Source: CAJQQK01 sp963696075 (GTDB lineage Bacteria; Pseudomonadota; Alphaproteobacteria; Rhizobiales; Hyphomicrobiaceae). Taken from it: 60,409 bases of DNA. A model generated the notes under the pieces. That model saw only the letters and a program-made list of their open reading frames with translations. It was not told the DNA's origin and made no database searches. Shown one piece after another: positions 9,517 through 19,187 of the stretch. The DNA is taken from assembly GCA_963696075.1 (NCBI GenBank), contig CAVOJD010000035.1, positions 1-60,409 on the forward strand, read 5' to 3'. A program made the position numbers and the translations under genes. How positions within the stretch are numbered: position 1 is the first letter of the stretch; the number at the start of each line of letters is the position of its first letter.

Positions 9517-10554
9517 CTATTTGTTGGCTGCCTGCACCAGATCGGATTTTGCAGCCCGTTGATGCCACGACCAAGCGGTCCGGACGATGTCGTCGATATC
9601 GCGGTAACGGGGTGACCAACCGAGCACATCCGCGGCCTCGCTCGGGTCGCTCAACAGGGCTGCCGGATCGCCGGCGCGGCGCTCACCAACTTTGACGGGC
9701 ACGCTCAATCCAGTCGCACGTTCGACGGCATCAATTATTTCGAGAACCGAGAAGCCGTAGCCGAGCCCGAGGTTGATGCATTGCGAGGGAGCGCCTGCGA
9801 GGAGGTTATCCAGTGCGAGGACGTGGGCACTGGCCAGATCGCTGACGTGGACGTAGTCGCGTATGCACGTTTGGTCCGGTGTGTCGTAGTCGGTGCCGAA
9901 GACCGTGACGTCAGGTCTTTGGCCGGTCGCTGCGTCGAGGACTAGCGGAATCAGATGCGTTTCTGGGTCGTGCATTTCGCCGAGGTCGCCGTCCGGATCC
10001 GCGCCGGCAGCGTTGAAATAGCGTAAGGCGATGTACTGCAAATCGTGGGCTGCGCTGAAATCGGCGAGCATGCGCTCGACCATGAGCTTCGAGGCGCCGT
10101 AGGGATTGATCGGGTTCTGGGGCGAGGCTTCACTGATCGGGAGTTTGTCGGGGATCCCATAGGTTGCGCACGAACTCGAACAAATGAAGTGGCGGATGCC
10201 ATGATCGCGTGCGGCTTCAAGCAGCGAGAGGGAGCCGGTGACATTGTTGCGATAGTATTTGCCGGGGTCGGCGACGGATTCGCCGACATAGGCGAAGGCC
10301 GCGAAGTGCATGATGGCGACCGGCTGATACGTTTCGATGACCTGGTTCAGTCGTGCGCGATCAAGAATGTCACCGATCTCGAGGGGCCCCCATTTGACAG
10401 CCCATTCGTGTCCGTAGACCAGGTTGTCATACGTCACCGGCGTGTAACCAGCTCGCGAGAGCGCCTTGCAGGCATGCGATCCGATGTAGCCGGCGCCACC
10501 TGTAACGAGGACGGTTTTATCGTTGTGTTTGGAGGAATTGTCGTGGGTCGTCAT
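9517..10554 (-). CDS. galE: UDP-glucose 4-epimerase
   Basis: GalE interconverts UDP-glucose and UDP-galactose and so supplies galactose for the polymer. The 345-residue protein has VLVTGGAGYIGSH (residues 15-27), HFAAFAYVGESV, the catalytic serine region CSSSCATYG, NPYGASK with the YxxxK pair, RYFNAAGADPDG and CIRDYVHVSDLA, all diagnostic of the GalE subfamily, and its length is normal. It is the last gene of the - strand set that begins with the GT4 gene at 14249; the wecB/tagA-type gene lies 72 bases upstream. Confidence 0.95.
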   Translation of the reverse strand: MTTHDNSSKHNDKTVLVTGGAGYIGSHACKALSRAGYTPVTYDNLVYGHEWAVKWGPLEIGDILDRARLNQVIETYQPVAIMHFAAFAYVGESVADPGKYYRNNVTGSLSLLEAARDHGIRHFICSSSCATYGIPDKLPISEASPQNPINPYGASKLMVERMLADFSAAHDLQYIALRYFNAAGADPDGDLGEMHDPETHLIPLVLDAATGQRPDVTVFGTDYDTPDQTCIRDYVHVSDLASAHVLALDNLLAGAPSQCINLGLGYGFSVLEIIDAVERATGLSVPVKVGERRAGDPAALLSDPSEAADVLGWSPRYRDIDDIVRTAWSWHQRAAKSDLVQAANK

Positions 10555-10626
10555 ATTGCGTGCGAACCTGTTGTCAACACGGGAATGGCGGTCGTGGCCG
10601 TGTCCCGGAGGAATTACTTCTTTGGT

Positions 10627-11379
10627 CTAGCCGGCTTGACGGCGACGTCCAGGAATGAAAAGAGATGGCAGGATCAGGAGGCAGTCGAAATAACGCCGCG
10701 CTAGCCTCTTGGGGTCCGAGAGTAAACGCCAGACCCATTCGGCGCCAATTCTTCCGACCCAGCGGGGCGCGCGCTTCTGTGTTCCTGCAAGAAAGTCTAG
10801 TCCGGCACCAATGCACACGAATGCGATTCCCTCCGTGAGCTGGCTCGCGCGTGCGGCGAAGATCTCCTGCTTTGGTGCGCCGAGTGCAACGAAGCATATC
10901 CGCGCGCCGGATTGAGCCACTTGTTCGATATACTGGTCGGCATTGTCGGAGGTTGGCTCGAAGCCCTGCTCGGGCGCGCAAATGCCGGCGATGGTAAGCG
11001 TCGGGTTTCCTGCGCAGAGGCGTTCAGCCGCGCCTGACAGCGACGCGAACTGGCTGCCGAACAGAAAGACCGGCAGGTCGCGCCGTGCTGCTTCGGTGCA
11101 AAGCGGCTCGATCAGATCAGCCCCCGTCACGCGTTCGGTGCGGGCGCCGAAGAGCCGCCCTGCCCAGACGATCGGCATGCCGTCCGCTGTAATGTAGCGA
11201 GCCTTTTCGTAGGCGAGCCGGAATGCCTCGTCGCGACGCAGCTTCACAACATGGTCGAGATTGAGGGTGAAGACTGAGAAACTGACCTCATTGCCGACTT
11301 CGGACACGATCCTTGAAACGATCGAAGACGTCGTTTCGGCGTTGACGGCTAATCCGTCGATCAAAAACTTTTTTGTCAT
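10627..11379 (-). CDS. WecB/TagA/CpsF family glycosyltransferase (GT26)
   Basis: A 250-residue GT26 enzyme that transfers a sugar (ManNAc, ManNAcA, glucose or similar in known members) to a polyprenyl-linked primer at the membrane. Family marks are FTLNLDHVVKLRRD, the conserved ADGMPIVWAGRLFG with catalytic-type aspartate, ERVTGADLIEPL, VFLFGS and VALGAPKQE. The C-terminal basic and hydrophobic tail (RRYFDCLLILPSLF) fits membrane association. It sits between the initiating phosphotransferase and galE on the same strand, so it probably adds the second sugar of the repeat. Confidence 0.9.
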   Translation of the reverse strand: MTKKFLIDGLAVNAETTSSIVSRIVSEVGNEVSFSVFTLNLDHVVKLRRDEAFRLAYEKARYITADGMPIVWAGRLFGARTERVTGADLIEPLCTEAARRDLPVFLFGSQFASLSGAAERLCAGNPTLTIAGICAPEQGFEPTSDNADQYIEQVAQSGARICFVALGAPKQEIFAARASQLTEGIAFVCIGAGLDFLAGTQKRAPRWVGRIGAEWVWRLLSDPKRLARRYFDCLLILPSLFIPGRRRQAG

Positions 11380-11495
11380 GACTGCGGGGCACCTTGAACT
11401 GTTCGCCGTGGTGCCTGCGATGCAAGTATGGTGCGCATTTCGAGAACCAACCTTTTAAAGGCGCGCGTTTAATCTTTTAACTTTAACCCTGAAGG

Positions 11496-12992
11496 TCAGT
11501 AGGCCTTCTTCGCGAAGACAAAGAGGGTTCGAGCGATTATCTCGATGTCCAACCAAATCGACCACCGATCTATGTAATAAAGATCGTGTTCCATGCGCAG
11601 GCGAACATCCTCGGGCGTTTTGGTCTCGCCGCGAAAGCCGTGAATCTGGGCCCAACCTGTAATGCCGGGCTTTACGCGACGACGGCGGGAAAAGAGGTCG
11701 AACTGCTGTTCGAACTTCTCGTCATGAGCGATTGCATGGGGCCGGGGGCCGACGATTGACATCTGACCAAGCAGAACATTGATGAGTTGGGGCAATTCAT
11801 CGATGCTCGTCGAACGCAGGAACCGTCCGACGCGCGTCACGCGTGCGTCGTCTCGCGTGGCCTGAACGACAACGTCGCCATCCTCCGCGACCGTCATCGA
11901 GCGGAACTTGTAGATCGTGAAGGGCACGGCGCTCTGGCCGATGCGACGCTGGCGGAACAGGACGGGGCCCGGCGAGTCGAGTTTGATTGCGGCGGCAACC
12001 AGCAAGAAGAGTGGTGACAAGACTACAAATGCTGCACCAGCGACGGCGAGATCCAGGCAGCGCTTGAGGATCCAGGAACTCTCGGATACGGGGGCGAGAT
12101 GGATGACATCGGCACAAAGGCTGCCGATATGTCTCGCGCCGTTTGTACGAATGGGTTGCGCCGAGAGGTTGGTGCACAAGAGGAGGTCGCTTGCATAGGC
12201 GCCAAGCGAGCGCACGACGTGGCTTATGTCGTCGGTTTCAGTTGCCGGGATTGCGACAACGACGCGCTCATATGGATGGCTCACCATTCTCGACTGAAGA
12301 TCGCTCAGCGAGCCGACGAAGCGGGGATCGGTGCACTGCGCGTCGTTGCTGTAAAGATGGATCTGATTTGCGGGACCGCCATCATGGTTGAGGAGGTCCG
12401 CGGCTTCCAGTGCGAATTTGCCGGGGCCGACGATGGCTGTGCGCCGCGAGATGAGGCCGGCCGCCAGACCACGCTTCATGTGATGGACGAAATAAGCACG
12501 GCTTGCGGCAAGCATGCCGGCCAGGACGGCGATCCACGTAAGAACCCAGCCGCGCGAAACGCCCTGTGACTCCCGAAAAAAATAAAGGATGCCGAACAGT
12601 AGAAGGAAGGCGATCGCGATGCCGCCCATCAACTTGCCCAGCTGAAGATCCGGGTTCAGCAGGTTTTCCGTGTCGTAGAGCCCCATCTGCTTGTAGGTCA
12701 CGAACAGGGCGAGCCACAAACCGCAGGCAACCGCGACGAGAGGTGTCGAGCCGGGATAGCTTGCGATGAGCAGGTCGATGTAGATGTACTTGGAAAGGAT
12801 TGCGGCGAGGAGGACGATTGCGAGTTCGGTTGTCACGAGGAGACGGCGGGCTGCGACCACACTGATCGTGGCAGGCCAAAGGTAGTTCGTGATGCCGGAT
12901 GCTGGCTTCGAAGGTAGCGGCGGCTGGGCGAGCACTTGATTGGCCGGCGTTTTCAATCCCATACGCGCAGTGCGATCACTCATGCCGTGCAC
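11496..12992 (-). CDS. Undecaprenyl-phosphate sugar-1-phosphate transferase (WcaJ-type, polyisoprenyl-phosphate hexose-1-P transferase)
   Basis: This enzyme starts each repeat unit by moving a sugar-1-phosphate, probably glucose-1-P, to undecaprenyl phosphate at the inner membrane. The 498 residues show the standard layout: four or five hydrophobic segments at about residues 50-175, a Rossmann-like CoA_binding_3 region (RRTAIVGPGKFALEA), one more hydrophobic helix near 320 (DLAVAGAAFVVLSPLFLL) and the catalytic Bac_transf domain with SPGPVLFRQRRIG, YKFRSM, STSIDELPQ, SIVGPRPH, VKPGITGWAQI and DLYYIDRWS. An internal ATG gives MSDRTARMG nine bases later. The imperfect upstream region contains a 17-base dyad (13050-13066). 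Confidence 0.93.
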   Translation of the reverse strand: MHGMSDRTARMGLKTPANQVLAQPPLPSKPASGITNYLWPATISVVAARRLLVTTELAIVLLAAILSKYIYIDLLIASYPGSTPLVAVACGLWLALFVTYKQMGLYDTENLLNPDLQLGKLMGGIAIAFLLLFGILYFFRESQGVSRGWVLTWIAVLAGMLAASRAYFVHHMKRGLAAGLISRRTAIVGPGKFALEAADLLNHDGGPANQIHLYSNDAQCTDPRFVGSLSDLQSRMVSHPYERVVVAIPATETDDISHVVRSLGAYASDLLLCTNLSAQPIRTNGARHIGSLCADVIHLAPVSESSWILKRCLDLAVAGAAFVVLSPLFLLVAAAIKLDSPGPVLFRQRRIGQSAVPFTIYKFRSMTVAEDGDVVVQATRDDARVTRVGRFLRSTSIDELPQLINVLLGQMSIVGPRPHAIAHDEKFEQQFDLFSRRRRVKPGITGWAQIHGFRGETKTPEDVRLRMEHDLYYIDRWSIWLDIEIIARTLFVFAKKAY

Positions 12993-13049
12993 TTATCAAT
13001 CCCCGTGTAGAAAACTTATGTATGATAGCAATTTGTAACTATTTATTCA

Positions 13050-13066
13050 TGTACTGCATTAGTACA
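13050..13066. promoter_or_regulatory. Perfect 6-bp inverted repeat, possible operator
   Basis: TGTACT-gcatt-AGTACA is an exact inverted repeat with a 5-base spacer in an AT-rich gap, about 60-75 bases upstream of the initiating phosphotransferase start. The position suits a dimeric regulator that controls entry into repeat-unit synthesis. I do not recognise the motif as a specific family site. Confidence 0.35.
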
Positions 13067-13133
13067 GGGGGAAGCTCCAGGTTGGTAAACGCCGGTGTAG
13101 CGTCGTGTGCGGCTTGGGCGGCGGCCTCGCCCG

Positions 13134-14249
13134 TCACGCGGCGACCTTGTTCAAGGGGCGGGCAATTCGTGCTTCTCGTTTGATCAAGTTGAGCAAGCGG
13201 GATGCATTTTTTTCTGCGTCGTAGGCGTTCTGCACATGCGCGGCGGCTTGCTGGCCCAGTGCGTGGCGCAGTGCCGCGTCGTTCGAAAGGTGGCGGAGTG
13301 CCTCGGTCAGCACGGCGACGTCGCCGGTCGGGATCGCGAGACCAGTTTCGCCCTCGATTATGATTTCGGGGATGGCCGCAACGCGCGTGGTCACGATTGC
13401 CATTTCCGCGGCGCCGGCCTCGGAGAGAACCATCGGCAGACAATCGCCGAATGTCGGCAGCGCGAACACATCGCAGCTGTGGTAGAGCGCTTTGAGTTCG
13501 TCGCTGTTGGCGGCCATGTTGTTGTAGACGAACAAGCCTGGCTCGGCGGCGACGTTGTCCTTCGTAACGAGGTGAAGCTCTATGCCGAGGTGACGAAGTG
13601 TGCGCCAGGCCTCCAGCAAGATGAGGCCGCCCTTGCGTTCCAGGTTGCCGCCGACGAAGAGTATGCGGACCGGGCGATCTTCAGGCTGGCGGGGGGACGG
13701 GCGGCGCCAGTCGCGTACGTTCACGCCAGGGGGAATGACGGTGACCTTTTCCGGTGGCACGTCATAATCACGAATAAGTCCATTCTTGGCCCAGTCGGAC
13801 CAGGTCACGAGATGGCGCGCGGTCGCAAAACAGTCGCGGTTCATGCGCTGCTTCAAGGCTTCAAGCCACGCGGGGCCCTTGGCGTGAGCATAGAAGGCGC
13901 CGAGTTCATCGTATTGCAGGGGCGTTGCATCCAGGGAAACGATGGATGGGATCTTGCGCATCCAGTCGCGTGCGAGGATTGCGGGGACCTGGGTGTGGAA
14001 GAAGAGGGCGTCGAGGTGCTGACTGCGGCAGAGTTCAGACAGCTTGCGGCGCGTGCGGATGCCGGCGCGTACGGTCCAATTCGAACCGTATAGGGGAAGC
14101 CGTCCGATTGCGCCCGGAGCCTCGAACGGAATGAGGTTCCAATGCGCGCGAACCTCGGGGTCAGCGAGCAAATTGGCCTGAAGGTTTTGAGTGTGCGTTA
14201 CATGTCCGAGGGTTTGCTCGAGCACGAAGCCTACGTCGTAATTTGTCAT
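13134..14249 (-). CDS. Family 4 glycosyltransferase (GT4), paralogue of 20163-21290
   Basis: A 371-residue GT-B glycosyltransferase. The C-terminal domain has RILFVGGNLERKGG, LHLVTK, CDVFALPTFGDCLPMVLSEAGAAEMAIV (the EX7E-type motif) and GETGLAIPTGD. The N-terminal domain (VLEQTLGHVTHTQNL, FFHTQVPAI, SLDATPLQYDELG) is much less common and is shared, segment for segment, with the GT4 gene at 20163. It is the first gene of the - strand group, divergent from the wzz-type gene across about 390 bases. It probably adds a hexose inside the repeat unit. Confidence 0.88.
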   Translation of the reverse strand: MTNYDVGFVLEQTLGHVTHTQNLQANLLADPEVRAHWNLIPFEAPGAIGRLPLYGSNWTVRAGIRTRRKLSELCRSQHLDALFFHTQVPAILARDWMRKIPSIVSLDATPLQYDELGAFYAHAKGPAWLEALKQRMNRDCFATARHLVTWSDWAKNGLIRDYDVPPEKVTVIPPGVNVRDWRRPSPRQPEDRPVRILFVGGNLERKGGLILLEAWRTLRHLGIELHLVTKDNVAAEPGLFVYNNMAANSDELKALYHSCDVFALPTFGDCLPMVLSEAGAAEMAIVTTRVAAIPEIIIEGETGLAIPTGDVAVLTEALRHLSNDAALRHALGQQAAAHVQNAYDAEKNASRLLNLIKREARIARPLNKVAA

Positions 14250-14642
14250 CTCATCTCTTTGCCAGGCATTGGTGTCGTGCGGCCAAGTCCGCCTCGCCGG
14301 ATCATCGATGGCGACGCGGAGCGTTTAGAGCGGGGAGAGTGGTAAACCGCCCCGGGTAGGCGCGAAGCACAAGTCGTACCAAGTTTGCGCAGAGCGACTG
14401 CGCTGTGAGATGGCGTGCGAATGCGCAACTCCTGTAGCGCAAGTCTTAAATTCCTGAATTCAGTTTGATCGATCCAGTTCCTATTAACCTTAATATGGGC
14501 TGCCGGGTAAGTGGCTGTACTGGAACCTCGACGGGACGATCCATGTGCCTATATATATGGGAAACGCTCGACGCTTGGAGAGGCATTGGCAGATATTTTG
14601 CATGGCTTCTATTCATGTGTTTTCCGGTGCGTTTGTTTTCGG
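14250..14642. promoter_or_regulatory. Divergent intergenic region between GT4 (-) and Wzz/BY-kinase (+)
   Basis: This stretch of 393 bases should hold the promoters of both the - strand (galE) group and the + strand (wzz) group. It is more AT-rich in its right half (14440-14500, 14550-14640) and contains a perfect 10-base palindrome CTGAATTCAG near 14453. No confident -35/-10 pair or known operator could be assigned, and no small gene is convincing; an in-frame extension of the + gene to 14511 has no family support. Confidence 0.4.
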
Positions 14643-16889
14643 ATGCGTTCCTCAAGCAAAATTCAGGTGGTGGTCGTTTTGTCAAAAGATCTACAAAACA
14701 ATATTGTCCAACCGGACCTGTGGGACGTTTTGGGTATTATTCGGCGGGGTTGGTTCATTATCGCTTTGACGGGCCTGACGGGGCTTGCCATTGCGATGGG
14801 GTTCGTGTCGCTTTCGCCGCCGAAATATAAAGCAAGCGCGCGAATGGTCATCGACGTGAGCTTGAACAGATACATGAGCGCCAACGGTCTGATTGACGAG
14901 CCGACGCTGCAGGTGAGTGATACCTGGTATCTGGCGCGCCTAATCTCTTCCGAGACGACGATCTTGCCGATCGTCAGGGCGCTGCAGCTTGCGGACGATC
15001 CCGAGTTTGTTCCTAGTGAGGATGATGATCGTAGTCTTCTCGCTGAGGTGCGCAAACAGGTCAGGCAGGCGAAAGGCTGGCTGAAAAGTAAGCTGGGCAT
15101 TGCCACAGCTGAGGCAAACACGCCGCCCGTCGACCCTGAGCGAATTGCACTCGCTGCGGTGATGAGCAGACTTTATGTGATGCCGGAAGGCCATAACGTC
15201 ATCTCGATCAGTTTTGAGTCAACGGATCCCAAGAAGGCGGCGATGTTGGCCAATGCAATTGCCGACGGATATATCAAGGCTGGCGTCGAGCATAAGAGAA
15301 GTTCGACGGAGCTTGCCGGCAAGTTGATGCAGCAGCGCCTGAAAGACTTGAACGTGCAGGCGGCGGCGGCCGAGCGCGCCTTGCTGGAATATAAGATGAA
15401 GCACAATCTGCTCGGTCTCGGCGAGAAGGCGCTCAAATCGGGGCAACTCGACACGCTCAACGAACGTCTTGCGGCCGCCCGCATCGATATGGTCGAGGCC
15501 AAGGCGAAGCTCGATAGCCTGGAGGAAGAGGGTGGCATTAGCGCCACCGCCAGGTTCACACCCGATAACGCTTTGATCAGCCGTCTTCGCACGCAGCACC
15601 TGGATTTGACCGCTCGTGCGACGGATATCGCAAGCCGGGTCGGCAAGAACCACGTCGCGCTGACACGTATCGCCAAACAGCAGAAGGACATAAAAGAGGC
15701 GATCAAGGGTGAGCAGAAACGGCTTTCAGTAACGCTGTCCAACGAGTACGAGCTTGCGAAGTTGCGGTACGACGAGTTGGCGGCGACGCTGGCCAAGGTG
15801 CTCAGTGAGGAAAGCGCCCAAAGTGAGGTTCGAGCCCGTGCACGGGAGCTGGCCAGCACAGCAGAGACCTACCGCGACCTGCGCAACAGCGTGTTGCAGC
15901 GTTTTGGCGAGATCAACAAATCTTCGGCTCAGGCACCGGCCTTTCCGGATGCACGTATTGTCACTGCGGCTTCTGCGCCCTTTCAGTCCGAGGCTTCCAA
16001 GAAGGAACTCTTTATTATCTTAGCCGGCTCTCTGCTGGGGCTTGCAATGGGCGGGGCGTTCGTGATTGGGCGGGAGTTGCCATTCGGCAAGTTCCGAACG
16101 GCGAACCAGGTGAGCGAAGCAGCAGGATTGCCGTGTGCGATCCTGCCCAAGATTCGGAAGCGGTGGAGCCTGAGACGGACCAACGGTCTGGAGGAATACG
16201 TCATCGACGAACCGCACAGTCGATTTGCAGAAGGCGTTCGAGGCATCTGGCTCGCAATCGATGAGGCCCAGAGAGGCAGTGACGCGAAGGTCTTCTGTAT
16301 TGCCTCGTCGATTGCGGAAGAGGGCAAGTCCATGGTTGCCACTAACCTGGCCAGTCATGCCGCTCTCCATGCCAACGCGAAAGTCCTGCTGATCGACGCG
16401 GATATGCACAGAAAGACGCTGTCGCGGCAACTCGCGCCAAAGGTTGAGGCTGGACTGACCGAGGCAATCGCGGACCCAACTTCGCTTGGCGAGTTTGTCA
16501 TTCGGCTCAGCCGCCCGAATTATGACCTCTTGGCCTGTCCCTCGAAGGAGCGCGTTACGAATGCCGCCGAGCTGCTTGGTTCTGAACAGATGGGTCGACT
16601 GCTGGATGTGGCAAAGAAGCGCTATGATGTCATTATCGTCGAGGTTCCGCCGGTTGCGTATGTCTCCGACCTGAAGATGATCGCGCGGTTCTGTGATCGG
16701 TTCATCTTCGTGATCGAATGGGGAAAGACGAGCCAGCGGCTCGTGCTCGAGATCCTCTCGGGCAATGGTCCCATTGCCGCGAAGACAATCTACAGCGTTC
16801 TGAATAAGGCGAAACCCAAAGCTCTCGAGAGCATCGAATCCTACAAGAGATACGGGCAGGACAACCACTACTATTCCGGTTGTGCCTAG
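14643..16889 (+). CDS. Polysaccharide co-polymerase fused to BY-kinase (Wzz/ExoP/Wzc-like)
   Basis: A 748-residue inner-membrane protein that sets polymer length and couples polymerisation to export. N-terminal Wzz domain: first membrane helix at about residues 38-58 (WFIIALTGLTGLAIAMGFV), a long periplasmic coiled coil (about 210-430, LKDLNVQAAAAERALLEYK and onward), second helix at about 460-480 (LFIILAGSLLGLAMGGAF). The cytoplasmic tyrosine autokinase domain has a Walker A-like SSIAEEGKSM (about 555-563), Walker A' LLIDADMHRKTLS (about 583-595) and YDVIIVEVPP. The P-loop has E where PGEGKS is usual, and the tail has only a few tyrosines (YKRYGQDNHYY). ATG 14643 is chosen because the upstream extension lacks homology. 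Confidence 0.88.
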   Translation: MRSSSKIQVVVVLSKDLQNNIVQPDLWDVLGIIRRGWFIIALTGLTGLAIAMGFVSLSPPKYKASARMVIDVSLNRYMSANGLIDEPTLQVSDTWYLARLISSETTILPIVRALQLADDPEFVPSEDDDRSLLAEVRKQVRQAKGWLKSKLGIATAEANTPPVDPERIALAAVMSRLYVMPEGHNVISISFESTDPKKAAMLANAIADGYIKAGVEHKRSSTELAGKLMQQRLKDLNVQAAAAERALLEYKMKHNLLGLGEKALKSGQLDTLNERLAAARIDMVEAKAKLDSLEEEGGISATARFTPDNALISRLRTQHLDLTARATDIASRVGKNHVALTRIAKQQKDIKEAIKGEQKRLSVTLSNEYELAKLRYDELAATLAKVLSEESAQSEVRARARELASTAETYRDLRNSVLQRFGEINKSSAQAPAFPDARIVTAASAPFQSEASKKELFIILAGSLLGLAMGGAFVIGRELPFGKFRTANQVSEAAGLPCAILPKIRKRWSLRRTNGLEEYVIDEPHSRFAEGVRGIWLAIDEAQRGSDAKVFCIASSIAEEGKSMVATNLASHAALHANAKVLLIDADMHRKTLSRQLAPKVEAGLTEAIADPTSLGEFVIRLSRPNYDLLACPSKERVTNAAELLGSEQMGRLLDVAKKRYDVIIVEVPPVAYVSDLKMIARFCDRFIFVIEWGKTSQRLVLEILSGNGPIAAKTIYSVLNKAKPKALESIESYKRYGQDNHYYSGCA

Positions 16890-17021
16890 AGGCGCCTGAC
16901 TGAATGTGTTTCGCGAAACCGGACAGGTTGTCAGGCGCCGGCGTTTCAATCGTTCCGATTTGGCGCATCATCGTGGCAAGTGAGACGCCGGTCCAAGACA
17001 GTAGGAAGCAGGCTTCTGACA

Positions 17022-18305
17022 ATGCGTAGGTTTTTGGAAGCTGTACCGGTCATTGCTGTTGCCTATGTGCTAATCGTGGGACCGCTGATCGGGAAGGCCA
17101 TTCCGGGGGAGAACGGTTTCCGCGTGTTCTGGCCGGCGTTGGCGTGCATGACGATCGTGGCGGCGATCGCTTGCAGGCGGCAGCTCAATTTCAACGTGTT
17201 CCAATCCCCGCCGCTGGTGATTCTAGCCATTTTTTTGATCCTGGCGGGCGCAAGCGTGAGCTGGGCCTACAGTCCGGATCATGCAGCGACACGGTGGCTG
17301 CTGCAGGTGATGGCCCTCACCACGTTTATTGTCCCGTTCGCGCTTGCCGAGCGCCGGGTGGATCTCATCCAGCGGCTCCATTATTTTTTTCTGATGGCGA
17401 TGGTCATCTCGGCTTGGTTTGTCCTGAACACACCGCCGCTATTGGCGTACACGGGAGATGTGCTTGGCCATGCCGGGTACTTTTATCACAAGCAATACCT
17501 CGGCATGTATGCGTCGCTGACCATCATGCTGGCCTTGCACGAACTGACGTTCCCCAATCATCGTCGCGTTCTGGCGATCATTTCAATATGCCTTTCCGTC
17601 TGGCTTTTGTTCATGAGCCAGTCGAAATCCGCGCTCGGCTTTTCGTTCATCGCAATGGGGATCGCGGCCACCGGGCTTATGATCTCAATAAAATCCAAGA
17701 TGCGGCTGGCAACGGTCTTTCTCTTATTTCCGCTCGCTTATTTCAGTGCTGACTTGCTCATCTCGAACCTGCCGTATCGCATAGCTTACCGACTGACGGG
17801 CGATCCGACGTTCACGGGACGAACCGTGATATGGGAGTTCATTGAGTCTCAGATTGCCAGAGCGCCGTGGTTCGGTTGGGGCTTCCATTCGTACTGGGAC
17901 GTCGGGCCCGGCAGTCCTGCGCTCAGGTGGGCCCCCGGGTTCGTTAAAAACATGCCGTCGAGCCACAGCGGCTACATGGATGTCGAACTCGAGATGGGTC
18001 GGGTCGGCTTGATCATTTTCTTACTATTCATCTTTGCTACGTTCTTTGCGCTTGAGAGCATGAAGAAGCAGGGGCTCATGAAAACCTGGCTCTATTTGTC
18101 GGTCGCGGTCTACGCCGTGATCACGAATTGTCTCGATACGTCGTGGCTCGTCATCTATGACCCGGCCTGGCTCATGTTTGTTCTGGTTGGCGCGGAGGCG
18201 GCGCGGGTCGGCGCGCTGCAACCTGTGGCGGCAACCGTATCGAGGCCAGTTCAACAGCGAGGGGCGAGACTTTCCATGTCCACCGACCCTGTACTGTCGC
18301 AATAG
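17022..18305 (+). CDS. O-antigen ligase / Wzy-type polymerase family membrane protein
   Basis: A protein of about 427 residues with ten or more hydrophobic helices, for example VIAVAYVLIVGPLIG, ALACMTIVAAIAC, LVILAIFLILAGASVSW and RLATVFLLFPLAYFS. The Wzy_C signature region is visible as TGRTVIWEFI ... PWFGWGFHSYW followed by MPSSHSGYMDVELEMGRVGL, a large periplasmic loop with an H-S-G motif. In a Wzx/Wzy locus it most likely polymerises repeat units, or ligates polymer to lipid. ATG 17022 (MRRFLEAVP) is preferred to the upstream in-frame start at 16980. It follows the Wzz/kinase gene by about 130 bases on the same strand. Confidence 0.85.
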   Translation: MRRFLEAVPVIAVAYVLIVGPLIGKAIPGENGFRVFWPALACMTIVAAIACRRQLNFNVFQSPPLVILAIFLILAGASVSWAYSPDHAATRWLLQVMALTTFIVPFALAERRVDLIQRLHYFFLMAMVISAWFVLNTPPLLAYTGDVLGHAGYFYHKQYLGMYASLTIMLALHELTFPNHRRVLAIISICLSVWLLFMSQSKSALGFSFIAMGIAATGLMISIKSKMRLATVFLLFPLAYFSADLLISNLPYRIAYRLTGDPTFTGRTVIWEFIESQIARAPWFGWGFHSYWDVGPGSPALRWAPGFVKNMPSSHSGYMDVELEMGRVGLIIFLLFIFATFFALESMKKQGLMKTWLYLSVAVYAVITNCLDTSWLVIYDPAWLMFVLVGAEAARVGALQPVAATVSRPVQQRGARLSMSTDPVLSQ

Positions 18306-18543
18306 CGATTTGGGCCGAATTAATTCCTGTCATACATGAATGCGCAGGTGTTATTTGGTATAAACCAAAAAGGATAATTGAACTTGTTTGGAACGCGTGC
18401 GTGAGCGAGTTTGGTCAAGTATTATTTCTTGGTCAGCAGGGTGCGGTGTTTTGCATGATATTTTACCGCCGCTCCGACGACTTGGCATCATTCGGTATGG
18501 ACGAATGATATGCAGCAATCGTCCAAGTGATTGCGAGCATAAG

Positions 18544-19093
18544 ATGTGGGCCAAGAGGACAATTGCTAACCATTGGCGAGACGGGCTGGCGGTGTTGCGT
18601 GCGCGGTGGTTCCTGCGTTGCGCGAGGAAGCTGGGGGCTCGTGTTCGTCTCTGGGGACGGCCGGTGGTGCATTGCCACGGCACGATGATCGTGGGCGAGC
18701 GGGTGCGTCTTGTCTCCACAGTGGTGCCGTTGGAGCTTGGCGCGGACGCAGGAGCAGTCCTCGAGATTGGTGATGGGACGTTCATCAATTACGGTTGTTC
18801 AATTGCAGCGACCGAGTTCGATCAAAATCGGGAACCGCTGCAACATCGGCACCTACGCGATCCTCATGGACAACGATTACCACCGGATCGAACCGGAGCG
18901 CCGTACGGAGCGGCCCCCATCAAGGCCGATCGTATTGGAGGACAATGTCTGGCTCGGTGCACGCGTGACGGTCCTTGGCGGTGTGAGGATCGGGGCGGGA
19001 AGCGTCATTGGCGCGGGCAGTGTGGTAACGCGCGATATTCCGCCGAGGTCGCTTGCGGTCGGGCAGCCGGCGAAAGTCGTGCGAAGTATCTAG
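18544..19093 (+). pseudogene. Hexapeptide-repeat acyltransferase (LbH), one frameshift
   Basis: Left-handed beta-helix O-acetyl or acyl transferases decorate sugars using acetyl-CoA or acyl-CoA. From ATG 18544 the frame gives RARWFLRCARKLGARVRLWG, then hexapeptide-like LEIGDGTFINYGCSIAATE. At about 18820 the family sequence jumps to frame 2: IKIGNRCNIGTYAILMDNDYH, VLEDNVWLGARVTVLGG, IGAGSVIGAGSVVTRDIPP, ending at 19093. One indel joins a complete protein of about 183 residues. H in NDYH is the expected catalytic histidine. Either sequencing error or recent loss of polymer acetylation. Confidence 0.75.
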
Positions 19094-19187
19094 AGCACGG
19101 ATGACAATGCGATCCGTGTGCTTTGTCAAGATGTTGCATCTGTCAGGGTGACAGTCGTGTCACTAAGAGTGCGGTGAGATCAAGTTC

